Source: Micromonospora marina
Lineage (GTDB): Bacteria > Actinomycetota > Actinomycetes > Mycobacteriales > Micromonosporaceae
Direction of reading: 5' to 3'
Length of the DNA: 64,000 nt
Assembly: GCF_900091565.1 (NCBI RefSeq)
Contig: NZ_FMCV01000026.1
Coordinates: forward strand, 1 to 64,000
Position 1 is the first letter of the stretch; the number at the start of each line of letters is the position of its first letter. This document shows positions 1 through 8,117 of the stretch, in pieces. The position numbers and the translations under genes were made by a program. The notes under the pieces were generated by a model. That model did not search any database. It was given only the letters and a program-made list of their open reading frames with translations, and was not told the origin of the DNA.

Positions 1-1666
1 CCTCGGTCTTTCACTTGAGCATGGATCCATAGCTTGTTATCGATGAAGTTGATTCGCGCTGGTTTTGCCGCTTTGTTGGCATGCTGAGGGCCCGGCGCTG
101 GGCCGGGTTCCTCCGTGTTGCGGGTTGGAGCGTGAGCCTCGACGTCAGCCGGTGGGCCGGGGTAGTGCGGCGAGCTTGTTGAATGCGCTGGTCAGGGCGT
201 TGGCCCAGGGCCAGTTGGCGGCGATGGCGAGTCGTGTCCTGCGGGCGGTGCGGGTGATCCGGGCGGCGACGTGTAGCAGCCGGTAACGCAGCTTCTTGGG
301 CTCGGCGGTGGCCAGTTCGCCGTCCAGGAGCAGGTTCTGGGTCCAGGCGAGCAGGTCGATGCCGGTCAGCGCCAACTGGAGCCAGGCCTGGTTGATGGCG
401 AAGTGTCGGGACGGGAACCGGCCGAAACCGGTGTTCTTGCCGGTGCGGATGCGGTCTTCAACGCGGGCGTGTGCCCGGTGCCGGGCCTCCAGGAACTGGA
501 CGCTGCCGCCGCCGGGTGGGGTGTCGGTGGCGACGACCTGATGCCGCCAGCCCTCGATGGTGTCGAACAGCGACAGTTGGGCACCGGGGTGCGGGCGTTC
601 CCGGCGGACCAGGAACCGGGTGCCCTCCGGCCAGCCGGTGGCGTCGAACAGGCCCGTGATCTCGCAGACCTCGGCATGTTCACGCAGGTCACCGACGGTG
701 TCGACGGCGGGAGCCCAGCCGGTCGCAGCCCGGATCGCCTCGCGCACGCCGGCGGTGATCGCGGCACCGACGGAGAACCGGATGTCCAGGTGGTGCTGCT
801 CGCGCAAGGACCGGATGTGGGCGAGGAAGCCGTGACTGGAACCAGCCGAATCGGCGCGCAGCAGGATCGGGGTGCCGTGCCGGTGGGCGTCGGGAAGCTG
901 AGCGAGGGCCTGGTCGAGCACGGTGATGTGGTCGGTGGTGGTGTTGGATCCGGCCCGGCCTTCGCGCAGCAGGCCGGCGAGGGCTTCGCCGGTGTTGTCC
1001 AGGAAGCACAGCAGCGGGTGGTAGCCGAACGTCTTCTTCCAGGTGCGGGTCGCTGATTCCTTGCCGGAGTGGCAGATCACGATGGTCGCGTCGATGTCCA
1101 GGACCAGGCCGTCAACCTGCCGGCCGGCCACCATCGGCTGCGGCAGGTCACCGCGGACCTCGGCGTGCTGGGCCCAAGCGACCTCACGGGCGTGTGCCCG
1201 TGCAGACCGCAGATCGACCAGCACCGTGTCGTCGAGCTGCGACAACAGCCGCCACGCGGTCGGGTCGGACGCCACCGGCCCGAACAGCGCCTGTTGGTCT
1301 CGTAGTACTGCCAGGTCAGCGATGGCCTCACCACCGTCGGCGAGCATCACGGCAAGATCGACGGCGATCCGACCCGGGTCGTGCCCGCGCTGCCGCTGCC
1401 GCAGACCCGCAAGGGCGTGGCTGAACGCGCTGGTCAGGCCGGTCGCATCAGCCAGATCAGCGAGCAGCCGGGCACCAGCGTGCCCGACGATGCCCCGCCC
1501 GTCTCCAGTCACCATGATCTTCGGACGTATTGCGGTAGCCTTCATCCAGCAAGTGCCTTCCGTGACAGGAACATCGGACCCTCAGCAAGTCCTATTTTCC
1601 CTGATCAGAAGGCACTTCCTCGTTTCCGGTCCACTCCTTGGACAGGCCCTTAACCAAGGGCCGAGG
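1..1666 (-). mobile_element. IS1380-family insertion sequence, complete
   Basis: One transposase gene is flanked by terminal inverted repeats. The left end starts at base 1 with CCTCGGTCTTT and the reverse complement of the right end starts CCTCGGCCCTT, so 9 of the first 11 bases match. The length of about 1.67 kb fits the IS1380 family. The 144 bases before the transposase stop codon and about 120 bases after its start are non-coding ends. The element interrupts a cyclo-ligase-like gene that resumes at base 1667. The left flank and target duplication lie outside the window. An IS end exactly at base 1 could mark a contig boundary, since assemblies often break at repeats. Confidence 0.85.
145..1545 (-). 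CDS. IS1380-family DDE transposase
   Basis: A 466-residue transposase that catalyses DNA cleavage and strand transfer of its own element. Family features visible are an acidic residue in LVLDIDATIV (about residue 150), a second in LLRADSAG (about 230), and the C-terminal block HARVEDRIRTGKNTGFGRFPS, which carries the catalytic Glu and the arginine/lysine signature of IS1380 enzymes. The length is normal for the family and the frame is uninterrupted, so the element may still be active. It starts with ATG about 120 bp inside the right inverted repeat and reads away from the truncated host gene. No accessory gene is present. Confidence 0.92.
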   Translation of the reverse strand: MKATAIRPKIMVTGDGRGIVGHAGARLLADLADATGLTSAFSHALAGLRQRQRGHDPGRIAVDLAVMLADGGEAIADLAVLRDQQALFGPVASDPTAWRLLSQLDDTVLVDLRSARAHAREVAWAQHAEVRGDLPQPMVAGRQVDGLVLDIDATIVICHSGKESATRTWKKTFGYHPLLCFLDNTGEALAGLLREGRAGSNTTTDHITVLDQALAQLPDAHRHGTPILLRADSAGSSHGFLAHIRSLREQHHLDIRFSVGAAITAGVREAIRAATGWAPAVDTVGDLREHAEVCEITGLFDATGWPEGTRFLVRRERPHPGAQLSLFDTIEGWRHQVVATDTPPGGGSVQFLEARHRAHARVEDRIRTGKNTGFGRFPSRHFAINQAWLQLALTGIDLLAWTQNLLLDGELATAEPKKLRYRLLHVAARITRTARRTRLAIAANWPWANALTSAFNKLAALPRPTG

Positions 1667-2133
1667 CTAAGCTCGCCGACCTCCGACCCTTCTACCTGCT
1701 CGATCCCGCCACCCTGGACGCAGCACCAGCCGACATCGCCACTGGCAGCGGCGCGGCGGACCATGCCCCGAAAGTCAATATCAGCGAGATGAAGCCCGTG
1801 GACCTGGTGGTGTGCGGCAGCGTCGCGGTCAATCGTGACGGAGCACGGATCGGAAAGGGCGCGGGTTACGCGGACATCGAGATCGCCCTGCTCACCGAGG
1901 CCGGCTTAGTCGGCCCCTCCACCATCCTCGCAACGACTGTTCATCCGCTACAGGTCGTCGAAGGACCGCTTCCCGAGTCGTCGCACGACTTCCGAGTCGA
2001 CTTGATCGTCACCCCGGACGAGGTGATCGAGTGCCACCGAAGCCAGCGACCGGCCGGCATCTACTGGGAAAGCCTCAGCGCCCAGAAGATCGACTCCATT
2101 CCGGTCCTCAGGGCATCTTCTGCTTCCGGTTGA
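1667..2133 (+). pseudogene. 5-formyltetrahydrofolate cyclo-ligase-like gene, 5' end removed by IS
   Basis: The frame is open from the IS junction, reading KLADLRPFYLLDPATL, then VDLVVCGSVAVNRDG, RIGKGAGYADIEIALL and HDFRVDLIVTPDEVI. These match the C-terminal two-thirds of actinobacterial 5-formyl-THF cyclo-ligase-like proteins, which normally have about 230-250 residues. The ATP/folate-binding N-terminal part and the natural start are missing. An internal ATG at 1789 could make a 114-residue fragment, but the codons upstream of it in the same frame already encode family sequence, so 1789 is not the ancestral start. The intact enzyme would recycle 5-formyl-THF to methenyl-THF in the cytoplasm. 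Loss of function is inferred. Confidence 0.8.
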
Positions 2134-2185
2134 GGCTCTCGTGCGTAGCACGCACCCATCGACTACGAGGAAAGCGGCGCCGGGT

Positions 2186-2734
2186 ATGAGCGGTACGCAT
2201 GCGGCCCTGATCGTCATCGACATGCAGAACGGCTTCATCAACGAGCGGAGCCGGCATGTCGTCCCGAGGGTCGTGGAGCTGGTCGAACGGTGGGAGGCCA
2301 CGGGCAGACCGATCGTCTTTACGCGCTACTACAACTATCCGGACAGCCCTTTCGAAAGGCTGATCCACTGGTCGAAGATGCAGCATGCGCCAGAGACAGA
2401 GATCGTGCCCGAACTGCGCCGACAAGCTACTCGCGCACGAGCCGTTCTCGACAAGCCCATCTACTCGTACTTCACGAGCGAGGGCGCGGATCTGACTGCT
2501 CAGGAGGGCTGGACTGATCTGGTGTTCTGCGGCGTCGCCACCGAGAGTTGCGTGCTGAAATCAGCGGTGGACGCGTTCGAGCGCAGCCTGACGCCATGGC
2601 TCGTCACGGATGCGTCGGCCAGCCACGGCGGTCCGGCCGCACACGAGGCGGGCATCCTGGTGGCACAGCGTTTCGTCGGTGCCGGCCAGCTCATCGACAC
2701 GAAGACGGTCGGTGAGCTGTTCGATGGTCGATGA
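2186..2734 (+). CDS. isochorismatase-like cysteine hydrolase
   Basis: A 182-residue single-domain protein of the isochorismatase-like superfamily (nicotinamidase, isochorismatase, N-carbamoyl hydrolases). The catalytic triad is visible: Asp in ALIVIDMQNGF near the N-terminus, Lys in LDKPIYSYF and the nucleophile Cys in GVATESCVL, with the usual cis-peptide segment GVAT before it. I chose ATG 2186 over the upstream in-frame GTG 2141 because a GAGGAAAG purine tract lies about 11 nt before it and the conserved fold begins at once. It follows the truncated cyclo-ligase gene by 52 bp on the same strand, so the pair was probably co-transcribed. The substrate cannot be read from the sequence. Confidence 0.85.
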   Translation: MSGTHAALIVIDMQNGFINERSRHVVPRVVELVERWEATGRPIVFTRYYNYPDSPFERLIHWSKMQHAPETEIVPELRRQATRARAVLDKPIYSYFTSEGADLTAQEGWTDLVFCGVATESCVLKSAVDAFERSLTPWLVTDASASHGGPAAHEAGILVAQRFVGAGQLIDTKTVGELFDGR

Positions 2735-2748
2735 TGGCGGTGGACCGG

Positions 2749-3512
2749 TTACACGGACGGGTCCCAGGCGATGAGCTGATCGAAGATGCGCCGGTCGCCC
2801 TCGTACTTCAGCGCATTCAGCGGAATGCGGCCGTAGAAGAACAGGACCAGGTCACTTGCCGTGCCCCGGGCGGAGACATCGGCCGGGGCCGGGGCGGCAG
2901 CGGAGGTGAGGCGGGTGACCTGCGCCCCGTCGGCGGACAACCGCAGACGCCAGGAGCGGCCCTCGGTGGTGTGGTAGTCGACGACGGCGGGCTGGTGCGG
3001 CCAGGCGACAGTCGTCGCGCACAGGGTGAACTGGCAGTCGTCGAAACCGTCGAGGGCGACCTCCTCCGACAGCGGTTGCGGGGCGCCCACCGTGAGCTGG
3101 ACGTCGTAGGCGTGCACCGCGATCTCGGGGACCTGTCGCCGCGCCCAGGCACCGGAGGTCTGCGGTGACGGCGAGTCGTCCCACCACGTCCAGCAACGGC
3201 GATCCGGGCCGGCCTCACGCAGCTCGTCAGTAGATCGACGGACTCGGTCCACCAGGCCAGCAGTGCCTCGCGATCCCGGGGCGCGCCCGTGCCGTCCTCC
3301 CAGGCCGACTTGTCCGGGGGGCCGTCCACGGGCCCGGCGGCGACGATCGCGGCTGTCTTGCGGCGGCCCGTGCCCACGTGCCGGACCAGTTCGGACAGCG
3401 TCCGCTCCGGATGGTCAGGCGCCTGCATGTCGAGGCTGGGCGCCGCGGCGACCGCGGCGCGGAAGGCGGTCGACCGCTCGTCGATGAGCCGCAGATGATC
3501 GGAGAACGTGAT
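2749..3512 (-). pseudogene. mycothiol-dependent maleylpyruvate isomerase family protein, frameshifted
   Basis: Two adjacent frames together encode one family member. The N-terminal half (FSDHLRLIDERSTAF, then ALLAWWTESVDLL) resembles the DinB-like mycothiol-binding domain. The C-terminal half (ELREAGPDRRCWTWW, then EIAVHAYDVQLTVG and LVLFFYGRIP) is the MDMPI C-terminal domain. They join at about 3228, where one G in a GG pair appears to be missing; restoring it gives VDLLDELREAGPDR. The expected start codon position reads ATC ACG TTC, with no in-frame ATG/GTG/TTG, so the gene has two lesions. It lies downstream of proC on the same strand. A sequencing error could explain the frameshift, less easily the lost start. 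Confidence 0.75.
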
Positions 3513-3567
3513 CCTGCTGCTGCGCCGGCACCGGCGACCGGGACCGGCGTCACGGCCCGGCTGAGCG

Positions 3568-4380
3568 TCAGTCGGCCTGGGCGGCCAGTTCCCGGGCCCG
3601 GTCCCGGGCGGCCTCCAGCGCCGCCAGCATGGCCGCGCGTACGCCGTGGTTCTCCAGCTCGCGGATCGCGGAGATGGTGGTGCCCGCGGGCGACGTGACC
3701 GCCTCGCGCAGCTTCACCGGGTGCTCGCCGGAGTCGCGCAGCATCACCGCCGAACCGATCGCGGTCTGCACGATCAGCTCGTGCGCCACCTGACGCGGCA
3801 GGCCGAGCAGGATGCCCGCGTCGATCATGGCCTCGACCAGGAGGTAGAAGTAGGCCGGTCCGGAGCCGGAGAGCGCGGTGACCGCGTCCTGCTGCGACTC
3901 GGGCACCCGGACGGTGGCGCCGAGCGGGGAGAACATCTCCTCGGCCAGGGCCAGGTGCTCGCCGGTGGCGTACGCGCCCGCCGAGATGGCGCTCATCGCC
4001 TGGTCGACCAGCGCCGGGGTGTTCGTCATGACCCGGACCACCGGGGTGCCCTCGGGCAGCCGGCGGTTGAAGAAGGCGGTCGGCAGGCCGGCGCAGAGCG
4101 AGATGACCAGCTTGTCGGCCGGCACCTTCGGGCCGATCTCGTCCAGCAGCGCGGCGGCGTCCTGTGGCTTGACCGACACGGCCAGCACCTCGGCCTCGGT
4201 CACCGCGGTCAGGTTGTCCACCACCCGTACGCCGTAGCGGTCGGTCAGCTCCTGCGCGCGTGCCGGCCGCCGCGCGGTGGCGAGCAGCCGCTCCACCGGC
4301 CAGCCGGAGCGCAGCAGCCCGGAGAGCATCAGCTCACCGATCTTGCCGGCGCCGATCACCGCGACCGTGTGCCCGCCCAC
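3568..4380 (-). CDS. proC: pyrroline-5-carboxylate reductase
   Basis: Reduces delta-1-pyrroline-5-carboxylate to L-proline with NAD(P)H, the last step of proline synthesis, in the cytoplasm. The 270 residues start with the Rossmann motif VAVIGAGKIGELML, followed by the ProC signature region DAVTALSGSGPAYFYLLVEA and REAVTSPAGTTISAIREL near the C-terminus. The GTG start at 4380 is preferred to an ATG at 4428 because AGGGGG lies 5 nt upstream of it and the longer form would add 16 non-conserved residues encoded by an intergenic repeat. It follows pfkA on the same strand across that repeat. Confidence 0.95.
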   Translation of the reverse strand: MGGHTVAVIGAGKIGELMLSGLLRSGWPVERLLATARRPARAQELTDRYGVRVVDNLTAVTEAEVLAVSVKPQDAAALLDEIGPKVPADKLVISLCAGLPTAFFNRRLPEGTPVVRVMTNTPALVDQAMSAISAGAYATGEHLALAEEMFSPLGATVRVPESQQDAVTALSGSGPAYFYLLVEAMIDAGILLGLPRQVAHELIVQTAIGSAVMLRDSGEHPVKLREAVTSPAGTTISAIRELENHGVRAAMLAALEAARDRARELAAQAD

Positions 4381-4402
4381 CCGTGCCCCCTTCTCCGACT
4401 CT

Positions 4403-4456
4403 GTTAAAAGGGGGCCCCTGCTCTGCACGAGGCGTTAAGCAGGGGCCCCTCCTTAC
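4403..4456. repeat. 54-bp double palindrome (copy A)
   Basis: Two palindromic blocks with the core AGGGGCCCCT or a variant are each bounded by GTTAA on one side and a CTCT or CTTAC end on the other, joined by the linker GCACGAGGC. It fills the gap between pfkA and proC. A second copy at 48930-48983 has exactly the same length and matches at 45 of 54 positions when reverse-complemented. Confidence 0.8.
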
Positions 4457-4461
4457 ACAAC

Positions 4462-5490
4462 TCAGCTGCCGAAGAAGACCTCGGCCTCGGCGTACCGCTC
4501 CAGCGGCACGGTCTTCAGCTCGCGGGTGGCGTCGGCCAGCGGGACGCGGACGATGTCAGTGCTCTGCATCGCGACCATCTTGCCCCAGTCGCCCTCGTGC
4601 ACGGCGTCGATCGCCTGGAGACCGAGCCGGGTGGCGAGCACCCGGTCGAACGCGGTCGGGGTGCCGCCGCGCTGGATGTGGCCGAGCACCACGGTGCGGG
4701 CCTCCTTGCCGGTCTTCGCCTCCAGCTGCTCGGCCAGCCACTGACCGATGCCGCCGAGGCGGACGTGACCGAACGCGTCCAGTTCCTGGTTGTGCAGGAC
4801 CATCTGGCCGTCCAGCGGCTGGGCGCCCTCGGCGACCACGACGATCGGGGCGTACTGGTGCTGGAAGCGCTTCTCGACGTAGCCGGCGACCTGCTCGACG
4901 TCGAACTGCCGCTCCGGCAGCAGGATCACGTTGGCGCCACCGGCGAGGCCGGCGTGCAGGGCGATCCAGCCGGCGTGCCGACCCATGACCTCGACCACGA
5001 GCGTGCGGTGGTGGCTCTCCGCGGTGGTGTGCAGCCGGTCGATCGCCTCCATGGCGATGTTGACGGCGGTGTCGAAGCCGAAGGTGTAGTCGGTGGCACC
5101 GAGGTCGTTGTCGATCGTCTTCGGCACGCCGATGACGTGGACGCCCAGCTCGTGCAGCTTGGTGGCGACGCCGAGCGTGTCCTCGCCGCCGATCGCGATC
5201 AGCGCGTCCACGCCCTGGGCGGCGAGGTTCTCCTTGATCCGCTCCACGCCGTTCTCGATCTTGAACGGGTTGGTGCGGGACGAGCCGAGGATGGTGCCGC
5301 CGCGGGGCAGGATGCCACGCACCTCGGCGATGCCGAGCGGCTTGGTCAGGCCCTCGAGCGGGCCCTTCCAGCCGTCCCGGAAGCCCACGAACTCGTGACC
5401 GTAGGTGGCGACGCCCTTGCGGACCACCGCCCGAATCACCGCGTTGAGACCTGGGCAGTCGCCGCCGCCGGTGAGCACGCCGATACGCAT
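4462..5490 (-). CDS. pfkA: 6-phosphofructokinase (group III type)
   Basis: Phosphorylates fructose 6-phosphate to fructose 1,6-bisphosphate, the committing step of glycolysis. The 342 residues contain GVLTGGGDCPGLNAVIR at the N-terminus, GGEDTLGVATKL (about residue 100), VPKTIDNDLG (about 120), and EVMGRHAGWIA. The GGEDT and PKTIDND forms are those described for the pyrophosphate-dependent Amycolatopsis enzyme. This actinobacterial group also contains ATP-dependent members, so the phosphoryl donor stays open. The start at 5490 has AGGAGG 11 nt upstream; an in-frame ATG at 5514 would place that SD inside the gene. Confidence 0.93.
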   Translation of the reverse strand: MRIGVLTGGGDCPGLNAVIRAVVRKGVATYGHEFVGFRDGWKGPLEGLTKPLGIAEVRGILPRGGTILGSSRTNPFKIENGVERIKENLAAQGVDALIAIGGEDTLGVATKLHELGVHVIGVPKTIDNDLGATDYTFGFDTAVNIAMEAIDRLHTTAESHHRTLVVEVMGRHAGWIALHAGLAGGANVILLPERQFDVEQVAGYVEKRFQHQYAPIVVVAEGAQPLDGQMVLHNQELDAFGHVRLGGIGQWLAEQLEAKTGKEARTVVLGHIQRGGTPTAFDRVLATRLGLQAIDAVHEGDWGKMVAMQSTDIVRVPLADATRELKTVPLERYAEAEVFFGS

Positions 5491-5668
5491 GATCTGCTCA
5501 TCCTCCTGGAGCATCAGGTAAAGCCCGGATAAGCCCCAGGATATGTGTCAGATCAGACCATCGGCGCCGTTGCCGGCCCGGGGCGGGCCGTCACTGCGCA
5601 CTGTAGTCGGCACAGGCGTACGCCGACACCGCACCCCGGGCCGTCCCGGACGGCGGACGGGCTACCCG

Positions 5669-6172
5669 TCAGTAGCTGACCTCGTGGTTCTCCCCCGCCT
5701 TCGGCGGCTTGCCGGTCACCGCCGCCTTGGCGAAGCCGAGCAGGTTGACCACGGTGCTGCCGGGCGAGTCCCAGTACTCCGCCGACCCGGCGTGCACCTT
5801 GATCAACGTGATCCCGGGCGTGTCCAGCCCGTCCGGGAACCACGCCTTGAGCAGCGGGTTCCACAACTCCTTCGCCCGATCGGGGTCCCACTCCTCGGTG
5901 GCGGTGCCGGCGACCGACACCCAGGCGTGGTGGCGCTGGTCGGAGAAACCGACGTTCACCTGCGGGTTCACCCGGATCTGCCGCACCTTCGCCGAGTCGG
6001 CGTACGCGAAGAACCACAGGTCACCGTCGAAGTCCGCCTCCTGCAACCCCATCGGGCGGCTCACCAGACGCCCGTCCACGCCGGTGGTGGTGAGCAGGCA
6101 GATCCGGGCGTCCCGGATCAGCTCGGTGACCCGGCGGCGGGCGTCCGCGGCGTTTGTCGGCTCATTGCTCAT
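5669..6172 (-). CDS. pyridoxamine 5'-phosphate oxidase-fold protein (general stress 26-like)
   Basis: A 167-residue split-barrel flavin-binding family protein. The motifs RICLLTTTGVDGRLVSRPM, DLWFFAYADSAKVRQI and VSVAGTATEEWDPDRAKELW match the 'pyridoxamine 5'-phosphate oxidase family / general stress protein 26' group, which binds FMN or F420-like cofactors. It is too short and divergent for biosynthetic PdxH. The start has AGGAG 6 nt upstream. It is a stand-alone gene between pfkA and the exoribonuclease gene. A role in redox or stress metabolism is family knowledge; its substrate is unknown. Confidence 0.85.
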   Translation of the reverse strand: MSNEPTNAADARRRVTELIRDARICLLTTTGVDGRLVSRPMGLQEADFDGDLWFFAYADSAKVRQIRVNPQVNVGFSDQRHHAWVSVAGTATEEWDPDRAKELWNPLLKAWFPDGLDTPGITLIKVHAGSAEYWDSPGSTVVNLLGFAKAAVTGKPPKAGENHEVSY

Positions 6173-6230
6173 GGGGCACTCCTGTCTCGGATCGGCGTAG
6201 ATGCCGCTCCCGTGCCCTGGGCGGAACCGG

Positions 6231-6734
6231 TCAAACCTCCCGCGCCGTCATCGCCCGCCACCGCGCCAGGTTGTGCCGGGCGTCGACGAGAGCGTCGTGC
6301 CGACCGGCCTCGGCGTCCGGCAGCCGGGGACGCCCCCGGTCGTCCCAGAGCTGGCGCAACTCCTTGGTGAAGCGGGGAATCTCCCGGGGCAGCGCCGGCA
6401 TCGCACCCCAGAGCTGGGCCAGCACGACGTGGTCGTAGGCGGCGTACCAGGCCCACAGCTCCAACTGCTCGCCCGGCCGGTCCCGCACCGGCTCCAGCAG
6501 GAACTCGTGCAGGTCGTCGCGGATGCGCGCGCGGGAGCGCCAGGCCCGGTCGGCCGGCGACGGGAGCTTGTCCAGCACGTTGCGCCGCACCCAGGGCACC
6601 GCCCGGGAGTCGTCGAACTCGGTGGAGACCGCGTAGAACTCGCGGCCGTACTCGTCGACGACGCCGATCGACACCAGGTCGACGATGCGGCCGTCCTCGA
6701 TGAATTCGCAGTCGTAGAAATAGCGGTAGACCAT
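6231..6734 (-). CDS. polyadenylate-specific 3'-exoribonuclease AS
   Basis: A 167-residue DEDD-type 3'-5' exonuclease related to the M. tuberculosis polyadenylate-specific exoribonuclease, which trims poly(A) RNA. Visible features are YFYDCEFIEDGRIVDLVSIG with the first catalytic Asp/Glu pair at residues 7-9, WAWYAAYDHVVLAQLWG carrying the middle Asp, and DALVDARHNLARW carrying the final Asp. The ATG at 6734 is chosen over 6743 because GAGG sits 9 nt upstream of it but directly abuts the other. It is transcribed toward the PPOX-fold gene with a 58-bp gap. Confidence 0.88.
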   Translation of the reverse strand: MVYRYFYDCEFIEDGRIVDLVSIGVVDEYGREFYAVSTEFDDSRAVPWVRRNVLDKLPSPADRAWRSRARIRDDLHEFLLEPVRDRPGEQLELWAWYAAYDHVVLAQLWGAMPALPREIPRFTKELRQLWDDRGRPRLPDAEAGRHDALVDARHNLARWRAMTAREV

Positions 6735-6981
6735 CGCCCCCATCCTCGCCCATTACCGGCACGGGCCGGTCGCCGGGGCGTCCGCCGAGGTCGGCGGCCG
6801 TACCGGCGGCGGCCGGGCATGGTCACGGAAGTGTTTCCGGGGGTGTACAGCACGCGACGGGAGCGTCATGATCTGATGTGTACCGCCGTCGGGCGCCGAA
6901 CCGGTTGAGCTGCCTCGTACCGGGACTGACAGCTTCACCCGGTGTGCGAGTCGTGACTTCTGACCGGGGAGGGGTTGAGCC

Positions 6982-7674
6982 GTGGAGTCTCGCCTGCCGG
7001 AGCCGGGTGACGCGCTCACGGGTGTGGAGATGTTCGCCGGGCTTGAGCCGGAGGTGCGGCAGCGTGTCATCGCCGCCGCCGTGCCGCGCACCTACCGCAA
7101 GGGCCAGCTTCTCTTCGTCGAGAACGACCCCGGCGAGTCGCTGATCGTGCTGCGCCGCGGCGCGGTGGCGGTGTTCCGCACCGCCCCGACCGGCGAGCGC
7201 GCGGTGCTGTCGGTGATCCGACCCCCGGACGTGCTCGGCGAGGTGTCCCTGTTGGACGCCTCCACCCGCTCGGCGTCGGCCGAGGCGATCGAGGACTGCG
7301 CCGCGCTCGCGCTGTCCCGGCCCGCGTTCATGGAACTGGTGCACTCCAACCCGCGCATCCTGGACGCGGTGATGCGCTCGCTGGGCCAGCTGATCCGCCG
7401 GCTCACCGAGCAGAACGCCGACCACGTCTTCCTCGACCTGCCCGGCCGGGTGGCCAAGACGCTGGTCCGGCTGGCCGGCGAGAGCCAGGCACCGATGATC
7501 ACCATCGAGTTGAACCAGAGCCAGCTCGCCGAGATGGCGGGCGGCTCCCGGCAGAGCGTCAACCAGGCCATCGGCTCGTTCGCCAGCCGGGGCTGGCTGC
7601 GTACCGAGGGACGCCGCATCGTGGTCACCGACGTGGCCGCGCTGCGCCGCCGGGCCGGCATGAACGACCGCTGA
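6982..7674 (+). CDS. Crp/Fnr family transcriptional regulator
   Basis: A 230-residue regulator with an N-terminal cyclic-nucleotide-binding beta-barrel (about residues 15-130; LFVENDPGESLIVLRRGAVAV, then PDVLGEVSLLD) and a C-terminal winged helix (about 145-220; QSQLAEMAGGSRQSVNQAIGSF as recognition region). The phosphate-binding-cassette position reads LGEVSLLDASTRSASA, compatible with nucleotide binding but not proof of it. The GTG start has GGGGAGGGG upstream. A possible partner is the class III cyclase encoded 600 bp downstream. A convergent hairpin follows the stop. Confidence 0.9.
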   Translation: MESRLPEPGDALTGVEMFAGLEPEVRQRVIAAAVPRTYRKGQLLFVENDPGESLIVLRRGAVAVFRTAPTGERAVLSVIRPPDVLGEVSLLDASTRSASAEAIEDCAALALSRPAFMELVHSNPRILDAVMRSLGQLIRRLTEQNADHVFLDLPGRVAKTLVRLAGESQAPMITIELNQSQLAEMAGGSRQSVNQAIGSFASRGWLRTEGRRIVVTDVAALRRRAGMNDR

Positions 7675-7683
7675 CGCGACGAC

Positions 7684-7718
7684 GGCGGGGGCCGGCGGTC
7701 GTCCCGCCGGCCCCCGCC
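7684..7718. terminator. bidirectional hairpin between convergent genes
   Basis: A perfect 15-bp GC stem (GGCGGGGGCCGGCGG and its complement) with a 5-nt loop, 10 bp after the Crp/Fnr stop codon and 36 bp from the end of the convergent small gene. There is no T-tract, as is common for actinobacterial terminators. Confidence 0.75.
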
Positions 7719-7753
7719 GCGTTCGTCGTACGCCAGTTCGTTCGTACGCCCGG

Positions 7754-7996
7754 TCAGTCCTTCTCGGTGTCGGCCGGGGGCGCGCTCGGCCCCGGGCCGA
7801 TCTTCGACGGGTCGGTCTTCTTCGGCGGGGTCGTCGTGGTGGTCGTGGTCTCGGTCGATCCGCTGCCCGCGGGCTGCTCCACCATGCCTTTTTCCTCCAG
7901 TTCGGCGAGGGTGACAGCGTCCACGTCGACCGTGTCACCGACGGCCCACACCGTCCCCCGTGGATCGGTCCATGAGGCGGACAGCCGGACGTGCAC
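7754..7996 (-). CDS. small hypothetical protein with Thr/Pro-rich tail
   Basis: An 80-residue protein I cannot assign. The first 40 residues look folded (VRLSASWTDPRGTVWAVGDTVDVD, then LAELEEKGMVEQ), with a strand-strand-helix pattern reminiscent of short phage-type head/tail accessory or 'rho N-terminal-like' modules. The rest is low complexity with a run of seven threonines followed by Pro/Lys-rich sequence. No signal peptide or membrane segment is seen. It converges on the Crp/Fnr gene and diverges from the cyclase gene. Existence is supported by the terminator placement and codon bias; function is unknown. Confidence 0.6.
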   Translation of the reverse strand: MHVRLSASWTDPRGTVWAVGDTVDVDAVTLAELEEKGMVEQPAGSGSTETTTTTTTPPKKTDPSKIGPGPSAPPADTEKD

Positions 7997-8117
7997 GGCA
8001 ATCTCCCTGTCGACGGGACTTCCTGCTAGGGGAGACTAGACCCGGCCGAACAGCCGTGACGTCCCGCCGACCCGTCGGGTACCCGACTGCACGGCCGCGC
8101 GGGACACTGGGGACCTC

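Noticed and set aside
1789..2133. Intact 114-residue gene starting at ATG 1789
   Set aside because: In-frame upstream codons from the IS junction already encode conserved cyclo-ligase-like sequence, so the gene is a truncated remnant.
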